In this document: in pieces, positions 16,189-24,062 of the stretch
Position numbering within the stretch: position 1 is the first letter of the stretch
Layout: every line of letters starts with the position of its first letter
Source of the DNA: a virus
DNA: 38,632 nt
Reading direction: 5' to 3' (one strand)
IMG/VR virus record: IMGVR_UViG_3300009157_000008
Span: 1-38,632 of that record
The notes under the pieces: generated by a model
Seen by the model: only the letters and a program-made list of their open reading frames with translations
Told to the model about the DNA's origin: nothing
Database searches by the model: none
Translations under genes and position numbers: made by a program

Positions 16189-17455
16189 GTTCCCATCCCC
16201 CTTGACCATCAGGATAATAAGTCACCCCATTTATAACTTTCGTCCCTGTTGACGTTCCTTCTAATTTCTCGGCTTCATACTGCGCTTGCATTTGAGGATT
16301 ATAAAATAACTTTTGTGTAGCAGGCGTGCCTTTGCGCGCTTTATTACGCGCATCTGATAATATTTTTTGATAGCGCATCGCTGCTTTTAATTGGGCGGAT
16401 GGTGGCAAACCATATTCTTTAAATAATTTTTTGACTAATTTAGGAATATCTTGAGCCTCTAAAGATTCTTTCAATCGATTATAAGTTTGATTGGTATGGC
16501 CCGCTTTCAAAGTAGATGCCTCATTAACTGTAGTAGCTGCCATCATTTTTTCAGATAATAAAAAGTCATCCATCAATTTTCTTGCTTTTGGATCTGTTTT
16601 ATAATTAGCAGCAGCTTGTTCAAGACGTCTTATAGAGCCCTGGCCTGAAAAAGGCGATGCTCCCTTATAAACATAGGGATAGAGTTCATTAAATAAAATA
16701 TTTCCCTCTTCGGATTCACGCTCTTTTGCAGTCAAAGGAATTTCTTTTCCCAAAGGTTCACCTGATTGAGAATCGAAAAATTCTTTTTCCCCAGGCTTAA
16801 GTCCTGCTTTAGTACGAGCACGTAAATCCCTTAAATCTTTTTTAGCATCAATTTGGGCATCATAAACCGCTTTCGCATTTTGATAGACAGGGCTTGCCTC
16901 CCCCACATCCTTGCGTAATTTTTCTAAATCAGCAGCATCGCGCGCAGGGCCGTGTAGAATATTGCTTTCTTTTGCAGTAGGAATTTTAATACCCGCCATG
17001 CCCAACGCCATCTGTTGCTCAGGAGTAAAATTAAACCCTCCTTGTTTCAATGCTTGAGGCGTAGGCGCTTTAGGTGTTGGATTATCCATTTCCTCTTGAC
17101 TTGGCATGCCCATTCCAGTAAACGGGGTCATAAGTTGTTCGGCTTGACCATTCATGCCGTGAATGCCTTGCATAATGGCTTGAATATAGGCCATCTTCTT
17201 AGCGGGATCGGTTTCCATCTCCGCTTTTTGAATGCTTAATTCGGCCATGCGCCGTTGTAATGGCGCCATAGCCGCAAGACGAGCTTGTGTTGCCTTTTGA
17301 AGCGCTAACGAATCTTGATGAATTTTCATCTGTTGAGCTAATTGCTCACGCGCAATAACAGGCGTCATTAAACGCGAAAACATGGAGCTTCCGGTATTAA
17401 TGCCCTGTAATAATGCCTCCCCAGGCTGCCCTACATTAGGAATATTTAGAGCCAT
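16181..17455 (-). CDS. Putative DNA-ejection protein, long helical
   Basis: The 424-aa protein is mostly helical and rich in Ala, Gln, Met and Lys, with coiled-coil stretches around residues 35-90 and 165-215. A C-terminal WEHD follows a VINGVTYYPDGQGG beta-hairpin. Composition and position fit the internal proteins that podoviruses eject with their DNA to build a channel (P22 gp20 place). It overlaps the next gene by 8 bases. Confidence 0.72.
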   Translation of the reverse strand: MALNIPNVGQPGEALLQGINTGSSMFSRLMTPVIAREQLAQQMKIHQDSLALQKATQARLAAMAPLQRRMAELSIQKAEMETDPAKKMAYIQAIMQGIHGMNGQAEQLMTPFTGMGMPSQEEMDNPTPKAPTPQALKQGGFNFTPEQQMALGMAGIKIPTAKESNILHGPARDAADLEKLRKDVGEASPVYQNAKAVYDAQIDAKKDLRDLRARTKAGLKPGEKEFFDSQSGEPLGKEIPLTAKERESEEGNILFNELYPYVYKGASPFSGQGSIRRLEQAAANYKTDPKARKLMDDFLLSEKMMAATTVNEASTLKAGHTNQTYNRLKESLEAQDIPKLVKKLFKEYGLPPSAQLKAAMRYQKILSDARNKARKGTPATQKLFYNPQMQAQYEAEKLEGTSTGTKVINGVTYYPDGQGGWEHD

Positions 17456-17457
17456 GA

Positions 17458-18288
17458 TTATCGTCCACCTAAATTCCAGCGATTAGCCATATTATTATAA
17501 CGGCCTCCTAAAAAAGAACTTCCTGCAAGACCAATACCTGCACCAAGCAAATTACCTAATATATTGCCACCAGCATTTTGTTTGTTATAGGCCATTTGCG
17601 CTGAATTTTGACCCATGTTCATTGCATTTTGACCCATATTGATTGCGTTTTGACTTGTATTTAATGCTGAATTCTGACCCATATTCATAGCATTCTGACC
17701 CATATTCATCGCGTTTTGGCCCATATTAAGTGCGTTACCGCTCATATTATTGGCAGCGTTAATACCTGTACCATAAAGTCCCTGGGCAATTCCTGTGCCT
17801 TCTAAGTATTTTTGCATCAAATCATTAAGATAATTTTGGCGGTCTTGTGCGCCAATAGCAGAGGTACCTGCTTGAATTGCGCCTAATGCCGTATTAGAGC
17901 CCATTAATCCCATAGAACTAGCGGCATTAAGGCCATGCTCTTGCGCCATTGCTTCTAAATTTTTAGCCGCATCTGATGCTTTATAACCTAAAGACCATTT
18001 GTCTTGAAGCGCTTGCGGATTTAAAAGCGAATTCATAACTCCTGACAAATTGCCATAGGCAGATTGCCCCTGATTTAAAAAGGGCTGCTGATATCCTTGA
18101 GCCTGATTATAATAATCTCCCGCTTGTCCATAATAATTTCCCGCTTGATTATAATATTTATCAAGCTGCTCCTGACCTTTTGCAGCCAAATCTTGGGCTT
18201 TGCCTACTTGCCCATAATATTTATTCAGCTCTTCCTGGGCTTTTTGATATCCCCTCCCAGGATGTAAAAAACTTGATAGCCAACTCAT
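17458..18288 (-). CDS. Putative DNA-ejection protein with NMGQ repeats
   Basis: This 276-aa protein has YY(G/N)QAG repeats at about 24-65. A run of seven-residue repeats of the form NAMNMGQ spans about 185-235, and a Gly-rich hydrophobic end follows (GNLLGAGIGLAGSSFLGG). It is the first of the three ejection-type genes, in the P22 gp7 place. The low-complexity Asn/Met/Gln region may form a helical or membrane-active tube. Confidence 0.75.
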   Translation of the reverse strand: MSWLSSFLHPGRGYQKAQEELNKYYGQVGKAQDLAAKGQEQLDKYYNQAGNYYGQAGDYYNQAQGYQQPFLNQGQSAYGNLSGVMNSLLNPQALQDKWSLGYKASDAAKNLEAMAQEHGLNAASSMGLMGSNTALGAIQAGTSAIGAQDRQNYLNDLMQKYLEGTGIAQGLYGTGINAANNMSGNALNMGQNAMNMGQNAMNMGQNSALNTSQNAINMGQNAMNMGQNSAQMAYNKQNAGGNILGNLLGAGIGLAGSSFLGGRYNNMANRWNLGGR

Positions 18289-18294
18289 ATCTCT

Positions 18295-18336
18295 ATCTCC
18301 CTATAGATATGCAGTATATCCCTATGGATATGCAGT
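18295..18336. repeat. 21-bp tandem duplication across a stop codon and ribosome site
   Basis: 18295-18315 and 18316-18336 are direct tandem copies with two mismatches. The duplicated unit holds an in-frame TAG (leftward), the real one at 18322-18324 and a second at 18301-18303. It also carries the AGGGAG ribosome site for the next gene. It may be replication slippage or a double stop that limits read-through. Confidence 0.85.
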
Positions 18337-18621
18337 GGTTGTAAATTTAACCAGCGAACCCCCTTCTTTTCCGACATAAACATCTAATGTCGTATCGTAT
18401 AATAAAACTCCATTTGGTAAGGAAGGAGTTAAAGCATTTAAAGCTGTGATCTCTGCACTAGTATATTGGCCAACTGCAATAATTCGCAGTGCATTTTGAA
18501 TATCTTCTATATCTTCATTCAACGTATCAACCAATACTGCTAGCCATTGGTTAAAATCAAAAGGAAAACTGCTATTTGAAATGGGTGCTGAATCAATTCG
18601 TTCAAGAAAGATAAGAGCCAT
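18322..18621 (-). CDS. Small virion-completion protein, unknown
   Basis: This 99-aa protein ends with LPNGVLLYDTTLDVYVGKEG, a beta-structure common at the end of phage fibre proteins. It begins immediately after the stop of the gp10-like gene. P22 has its tail needle gene (gp26) here, but this protein is too short and lacks a long coiled coil. It may be a tail plug or needle substitute (inference). Confidence 0.7.
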   Translation of the reverse strand: MALIFLERIDSAPISNSSFPFDFNQWLAVLVDTLNEDIEDIQNALRIIAVGQYTSAEITALNALTPSLPNGVLLYDTTLDVYVGKEGGSLVKFTTTAYP

Positions 18622-20403
18622 CTAATTAGCACCCCCTGAAGCACGTCGTGTATTACGTACCGCACCCAATATCACTATAGGTGCTGAACTAACACAAACA
18701 AGTCTATAACATCGGTTGCGACTTATCGCTAACTCATACCATCGCATACGCCAACGATATTGTCCAAGGCGTGAGAATTCTCGTAAATCAGCACTGTAAA
18801 ATGTAACCCCACCATCATCCGAGTAATATAGCTCAATATGTGGCTTAAAAAGCGCATTGTAATGATTATCATCAAAAGTAGGCGTATTGCTACCCTCTGC
18901 AATAATAAATTCCCCTTCCTCGGTTACTAAATAAATAGGGGATTGAGGGGTAGATAATTCATCCACCAAATACACTGCATTAGAAAATGGAGCATTGTTC
19001 TTGTAAAACGTTTTATCACCAAATACAAAGTCAATCTCGACATAATCATCAATAAACTCCGCATAATCAGGCAAATACAATTGCTGCGTTACTAATTCAT
19101 AACGCATAGGGTAGCGTAAAAAAGCATCTGAAGCTTCAGGGTCTGGCTGAGCACTATTGCGTAATTCATTATGATAAATATTCCCTGCCATTTCATAAAT
19201 AGCCGGATCTCGCACTACCGTTACTAAATGTTTGTTATTAAAATAAACATGCTTTTGAATTCGATTGCGCTCACCATTTAACTCAATAAGCCGTCCCCAC
19301 GTTTGGGTTTCAAAGTTAAATTCAAGAGAATTTGCCGATTGCTCTAAATCCAAAATTCCAAAATTGAAAAAACTTCCTGCCGATACTCTGTAAAAAACGG
19401 TATTTTCATACTGATATAAAAATCCATTTGAATTTCCCATCAAAAAAGGGCTTAAAACATCACTTTGGGTCGAATTCTCAAGCAAAACATTTACCGCTTG
19501 CGAAGATATATCAAGAGGCTGCTGGCCATCCGATACCATAAACGACACAAGCCCATTACTGTTTTGCGCAAGCCATACCATGCGCCCATAATCAACAGAC
19601 AATGAAAATGGATCTGCAATTCCATAATCCCAGTTATATGAGGAATTCAACTTCCATGGAAATTCCCGCGTAACACCTGCAACCGTAATCTGTGTGGCAA
19701 TATTTGCCCAAACATCGGTAGTAAAACTACACAATATGTACAATTGATTATGTAATACCGCAAATTGACCAATAATTCCTGACGCACGGTTATTAAGTGC
19801 CGCACCATTTATAGTAAAGCAATTATTCAAAGTTCCTACATCAGGGGATGATGCGAATAAATTTATTCTGGTGAGATAATAGTCCGGTGTTCCTATAACG
19901 CTTACCACAAAGCGATTACCAAATGCCGCTACAAAACCTGGCTTACCGCCTGCTAAAGCGCCCCCTGGAGCATTTGGATCGGTAACAGTACCTATACTTA
20001 CAGTTGTACCGTTTTCGGTAATAACCTGCAATGTGCTCTCATCAGATAACATCACATAAATTAAATTACCAACAGGCAATATGGCATACCATAAATTTCC
20101 GGTTAACGCCACGCTACCTACAAGTTTCTGGTTATAGAATTTGTCATATTGAAAAATACGCGTACCATCTATTACGTATAAATAATTAATTGTTTTAAAT
20201 AAAATTCTTGGCTCTGAATCAAAAACTAATTTATTTGAATCTAAAAAACGTATATGCTTACGACCCATTGCAGGATATAACGCTTGTTTTTTCTTGCCCG
20301 ACTCTACCGCAATACCGTACCAATTAGCACAATCCATTGCACCAAACTGAATGAATCTTTGCACATCGTAATAACAAAATATCGGTAATTGTTCGATAGG
20401 CAT
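18622..20403 (-). CDS. P22 gp10-like packaged-DNA stabilisation / tail hub protein
   Basis: The protein is 593 aa. It is rich in short beta strands of propeller type (blades such as LYVIDGTRIFQYDKF, GLVSFMVSDGQQ). Length and place after the gp4-like adaptor match P22 gp10, which closes the portal channel and holds the fibres. The start is ATG 20403 with AAAGGA 8 bases upstream; the preceding TTG is a weaker option. Confidence 0.85.
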   Translation of the reverse strand: MPIEQLPIFCYYDVQRFIQFGAMDCANWYGIAVESGKKKQALYPAMGRKHIRFLDSNKLVFDSEPRILFKTINYLYVIDGTRIFQYDKFYNQKLVGSVALTGNLWYAILPVGNLIYVMLSDESTLQVITENGTTVSIGTVTDPNAPGGALAGGKPGFVAAFGNRFVVSVIGTPDYYLTRINLFASSPDVGTLNNCFTINGAALNNRASGIIGQFAVLHNQLYILCSFTTDVWANIATQITVAGVTREFPWKLNSSYNWDYGIADPFSLSVDYGRMVWLAQNSNGLVSFMVSDGQQPLDISSQAVNVLLENSTQSDVLSPFLMGNSNGFLYQYENTVFYRVSAGSFFNFGILDLEQSANSLEFNFETQTWGRLIELNGERNRIQKHVYFNNKHLVTVVRDPAIYEMAGNIYHNELRNSAQPDPEASDAFLRYPMRYELVTQQLYLPDYAEFIDDYVEIDFVFGDKTFYKNNAPFSNAVYLVDELSTPQSPIYLVTEEGEFIIAEGSNTPTFDDNHYNALFKPHIELYYSDDGGVTFYSADLREFSRLGQYRWRMRWYELAISRNRCYRLVCVSSAPIVILGAVRNTRRASGGAN

Positions 20404-20448
20404 CAAGACATCCTTTAAATATATTTAGATTAATTAAGCGTGTATACC

Positions 20449-21387
20449 TCAGACCCCAGCACGTACACGCCATGCGCCATTCAAAAGGCTTTCCCTATCG
20501 CCTGTTATTGTAAGATTAACCTCGGAAGCTGATTGCATAATATCGGTTGCTTGAATCAACATATCTTCTAACTTTACCGTCCACGCATCAGCGCGCCCTT
20601 TGTACATCGATACGTCTTTGGCACAAGCAAACAACAAATAACGCTGATAATAAAGCGGTAAAGAGTCCATCGTATCATTTGATGTAAGTGAAGAAAGCTC
20701 AAATTTTCCACGCGCAAAAAAAGTAAAAAACTGCGATGGCGCAGGATATAATTGTGCTCGTACAATTTCAGTTTCAGGAAAAACTATAATAAATCGAGGC
20801 AATCCTTGAAGTGGCTCATATTTCCATGAAGCTAAAAATTCATCCCGTGATTGGTTAATAAGGGGATAGGTCACACCGTTTAATTGAAGCCATGCACTGT
20901 TTAAATTAGCAAGCCTGCCCTCTTTGATATAAACAACATCTGGAAGAGTATTATCATGCGTAAACGTAAGGTTTGAAAGCTGTGTACTGGTTGCATTGTT
21001 ATTTAAAGTAATCACATTACCAAAAATGGACAAAATAACAGTAAGAGCGGGAATTCCCGTTCCCGATACTAAATCGCCTACTTGATATAAGCCACCATTA
21101 ACTACGTTAAATACAGGAGATGCGGTTGTTAAATTAACCACTTCGGTTTGGGTTGTAATAATTGGAAAGCTTCTATCGGTAAAGTAAATCTCTTTCATGC
21201 CCAAATTAATAGGAACGAAAACCGTTTTAGCAATTGTTAGCATCAAACCATTGGCAGCATAGGATTGTAATAATTGATTTAAAACTTGAATACAAAGTTT
21301 TTCGTCATCGCCGTGTAAAGGGACTGTCGGGTTTGAGGCATTGATAAGCCTATAAACTTGAAATGCAAATTCCCTTACAGTAGCCAT
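20449..21387 (-). CDS. P22 gp4-like head-to-tail adaptor with an inserted beta domain
   Basis: The protein is 312 aa. The N-terminal helices (FAFQVYRLINAS...VLNQLLQSYAANG) and C-terminal helices (YYQRYLLFACAKDVSMYKGR) match the P22 tail accessory factor gp4, which binds below the portal. P22 gp4 is about 166 aa. The extra length includes residues about 75-148, a beta-rich block with VSGTGIPALT and GNVITLNNNAT, like decorative phage Ig-type insertions. Confidence 0.82.
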   Translation of the reverse strand: MATVREFAFQVYRLINASNPTVPLHGDDEKLCIQVLNQLLQSYAANGLMLTIAKTVFVPINLGMKEIYFTDRSFPIITTQTEVVNLTTASPVFNVVNGGLYQVGDLVSGTGIPALTVILSIFGNVITLNNNATSTQLSNLTFTHDNTLPDVVYIKEGRLANLNSAWLQLNGVTYPLINQSRDEFLASWKYEPLQGLPRFIIVFPETEIVRAQLYPAPSQFFTFFARGKFELSSLTSNDTMDSLPLYYQRYLLFACAKDVSMYKGRADAWTVKLEDMLIQATDIMQSASEVNLTITGDRESLLNGAWRVRAGV

Positions 21388-21390
21388 CTA

Positions 21391-21639
21391 TCACTTCCTT
21401 TTGACTCGCTTTGGATTTATTAAATTTTCCAAAACACAATTTTCTTGTTCATCCTCGGTTTCTTCTATTAGTTTTGGAATGTCATTTACATTAGCAAACC
21501 AAATACCGGTAGCCATATGGATTTTAAACTCATCCCATGAATTCACCAGCTTTTTTTGGTCATTTCGACCATAGATGAAAACTCTAAATCCATCCCTGGA
21601 AACTTTTCGTCCTTGATACAACACTTCTTCACCCTGCAT
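21391..21639 (-). CDS. Small protein between coat and adaptor genes
   Basis: This 82-aa protein has a beta-hairpin-like start (GEEVLYQGRKVSRDGFRVFIYG) and an acidic centre (EETEDEQENC). ATG 21639 has AAGGA 8 bases upstream; ATG 21648 overlaps that site. Its place suggests a head decoration, chaperone or accessory factor, but there is no direct evidence. Confidence 0.7.
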   Translation of the reverse strand: MQGEEVLYQGRKVSRDGFRVFIYGRNDQKKLVNSWDEFKIHMATGIWFANVNDIPKLIEETEDEQENCVLENLINPKRVKRK

Positions 21640-21687
21640 TTGAAACATCCTTGTTAAAAGGGCGTAAAGCTTACGCCCTTTAAGTCC

Positions 21688-22926
21688 TTAAGAACAAATC
21701 CGAACTGCAAACTCAGGATTAATTGCGACACCACAGATGATGTCAATACGATCTAGCTGTTCGTAGTTACGAATATCAGCCCCCAAAGTGTAGGTCATAG
21801 CCAATTTATACAAATCGGAATATCGTGTGACCGCATCCACGCCACCTCGAAGTTCCTTTAAAGGGGGGGCTGCAAACACTACCGCTTGTGTATGATAAGC
21901 AAGTGATACATTATGGCTGTCACGCAATAACATTTGAGCGCCATTTGGTATTGCTGCAGATATATTCTGACGCGCACCATCAATAACGATAGTAGGATTA
22001 ACAGGAACATCTGCAGTTCCTCCGGCGGTTGAAATAACCTGAGCTGTAACTACAAACTGTGCACGCTGCTCTAGGGCGTCGTAAGTAAGCGGGTTAACCA
22101 TAAACACACCAGCGGCATCAGCAACCTCAATGATATCGCCTTCGTTAAATACAATAGTTGATGCAACAAGACCCGTTAACGATATAGTATTGCCACCAAT
22201 GATAGGGCCGTTTGTTACCGTCCCTGCCAATTTAAAGCCTGCAGGAGGTGCTCCACCTGCTTCACCCGCGCCTGCTATTTGTCGTGTTAAAAAATTGGTC
22301 TTAAAAAAATCAAAACCTGACAAATGGCCTACAAAACCATCAATTAAGGCGCCAGTATTCACCGTCATATTGAAAGTGTTGAATAAATCATTGGATAAGC
22401 TTTGAGCTACACGAGGGGATACGGCAGCATAACGTTTACCGTCTTCAGGAATAGCAAGTTCTGTCATGTACGCATCAGCGCTAAGTATAGTATTGAAATC
22501 TACAGGCACACCAGGTGTTCCCACTGCTTGATAAGTTTTCTTCTGAAAATCATTAGCAATGAATTTTTCTACCATATTGGCCAGACGTTTCGCACGAGGA
22601 GCGTTGGCCATTTCCAAGTACGGCTCATCACGCGCGCGATTAAATGTCAGGTCAAAGCCTGTATATTCAAGCATCGTGCGAAATTGCTTGGTAATAGATA
22701 GAGGACGAATTATTTGTACACGTGCCTCAGAGGTTGCTGTAGCGCCCTCACCTGCCAAATATCGCTCTTCTAAACGATAATCAATCGTCTGGCCGGTTGC
22801 AAATTTGAGGTTTTTAAAATCGGATTCTAAATTGCGATTTGCCGTTCTTGCAAAAGCAAGACTATTCCAAAATCTAACGAATACGTCATCAAGTACGTAT
22901 TGTGTCTCCCTGAACAAATTAGCCAT
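21688..22926 (-). CDS. Major capsid (coat) protein, P22 gp5-like
   Basis: The 412-aa protein is close to P22 coat (430 aa) in length and begins in the same style (MANLFRETQYVLDDVFVRF). It contains an N-terminal helical region, FATGQTIDYRLEERYLAG, and an insertion-domain-like beta region at about 225-290. HK97-fold assembly is expected. AGGGAG lies 9 bases before the ATG. It follows the scaffold gene after a hairpin-bearing gap. Confidence 0.9.
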   Translation of the reverse strand: MANLFRETQYVLDDVFVRFWNSLAFARTANRNLESDFKNLKFATGQTIDYRLEERYLAGEGATATSEARVQIIRPLSITKQFRTMLEYTGFDLTFNRARDEPYLEMANAPRAKRLANMVEKFIANDFQKKTYQAVGTPGVPVDFNTILSADAYMTELAIPEDGKRYAAVSPRVAQSLSNDLFNTFNMTVNTGALIDGFVGHLSGFDFFKTNFLTRQIAGAGEAGGAPPAGFKLAGTVTNGPIIGGNTISLTGLVASTIVFNEGDIIEVADAAGVFMVNPLTYDALEQRAQFVVTAQVISTAGGTADVPVNPTIVIDGARQNISAAIPNGAQMLLRDSHNVSLAYHTQAVVFAAPPLKELRGGVDAVTRYSDLYKLAMTYTLGADIRNYEQLDRIDIICGVAINPEFAVRICS

Positions 22927-23043
22927 AATATATACTCCCTGTATATAAGATAAACAAAAGTAAGATAAAAAACTCTTATTCGTCTTAGCGGGGAGACCTA
23001 ATACGCGCTATATATTTATGGCAGATGGAAGCCAGGTAAAACT

Positions 23044-23096
23044 ACGCATCTATGGCAATGTTAGACTAGTGTTTCACAAAATTGCAATAGATGCGT
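23044..23096 (-). terminator. Long hairpin between scaffold and coat genes
   Basis: The arms ACGCATCTAT and ATAGATGCGT are perfect complements, extended inward by GCAAT/ATTGC around one mismatch. The leftward transcript then reads AGTTTTACC. It could be a leaky terminator or an RNA-processing or stabilising site. In either case it would let coat and scaffold levels differ. Confidence 0.65.
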
Positions 23097-23101
23097 TAAA
23101 T

Positions 23102-24043
23102 TTAACGTCTACGCTGTGCCATAATAGCTTTCTTTTTTGCCTCGGATTTTGCAATTAGTTCTTCTATAGAAGGCTCTTTCTCGCTTTCATGAGATATTCT
23201 TCCATCTTCTTGCGTGCGCGCCACAGGACGTGGTGCTTTGGTAAAAGGCTTTGTTTGACGCAAGGTTTCCTCCAATCGTCCCATTTCGGCTATTTGAACA
23301 TACCCGTCAGAAATTGCGGAAATACGCACTAATTCTTGCGGTGCACGTTTGGCAGCGGCATATAAAAAAGCGGCAGGATTTTTCATGCCACGGGTAGCAT
23401 GCACCATGTGATCGGATATGGTTGCAGGAACCGCGCCTATTACCTCTCTAAAGTCTTCAAAACGGGAAACGTCATCGCGAAATTTATTCTCAAATTGCAG
23501 TTGAGCTGCTTGTTCTTTTAGTTGTTGAGCTTTATATTCCTTGCGTTGCTCCATAGTATTAACTGTATGTTCAACGAAGGATGCTAATTGTTGATCCCAT
23601 GTTTGCCCTGAATCAGGATTGTATTCAAATCCTGAGGCTTCGGCTTGCTGTACGGTAGGAGGCTGTTGCTGGACGGCTATCTGCGCACGTAAGGCTGCCA
23701 TTTCGGCTTCATACTTTTTAGCTTGGCGGGCTAAACGCTCACGAATTACAGGGTTTTCTTCTTCACGGGCATTACCGTATTCATCAGCACCCTCTTCTTC
23801 TTGTGCTAAAGACGCCGCTTCTCCCTTATCATCTGTGTCCTCATCTGTCGCGTCACCGCCGAGATAATCATCTCCCGCATTGTCGGCACGAAAGGGTTTC
23901 TCTTTCTCAAGAGGCACCTCCTCAACGCCGTCAATCTCCGGTGCGTAGTCATCCATAGCAGGCTCAAACTCTGGTGCTTGAGGGGCTAAGTGTGTTTTTG
24001 CGCCAACTAAAATATCATCAATATTGCTTATCTCTGTAGCCAT
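23102..24043 (-). CDS. Scaffolding protein, P22 gp8-like
   Basis: The 313-aa protein is helical and highly charged, with a very acidic N-terminal third (EDTDDKGEAASLAQEEEGAD). A central Gln-rich coil and a basic C-terminus (KSEAKKKAIMAQRRR) follow. P22 scaffold is 303 aa with the same basic coat-binding tail and the same place between portal and coat. AGAGGA precedes ATG 24043. Confidence 0.88.
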   Translation of the reverse strand: MATEISNIDDILVGAKTHLAPQAPEFEPAMDDYAPEIDGVEEVPLEKEKPFRADNAGDDYLGGDATDEDTDDKGEAASLAQEEEGADEYGNAREEENPVIRERLARQAKKYEAEMAALRAQIAVQQQPPTVQQAEASGFEYNPDSGQTWDQQLASFVEHTVNTMEQRKEYKAQQLKEQAAQLQFENKFRDDVSRFEDFREVIGAVPATISDHMVHATRGMKNPAAFLYAAAKRAPQELVRISAISDGYVQIAEMGRLEETLRQTKPFTKAPRPVARTQEDGRISHESEKEPSIEELIAKSEAKKKAIMAQRRR

Positions 24044-24062
24044 AACGTCCTCTTTAGTGTTG

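Noticed and set aside
23619-23867. 82-aa Ser/Cys-rich rightward frame
   Set aside because: Antisense shadow of the scaffold gene, with no ribosome site or partner genes.
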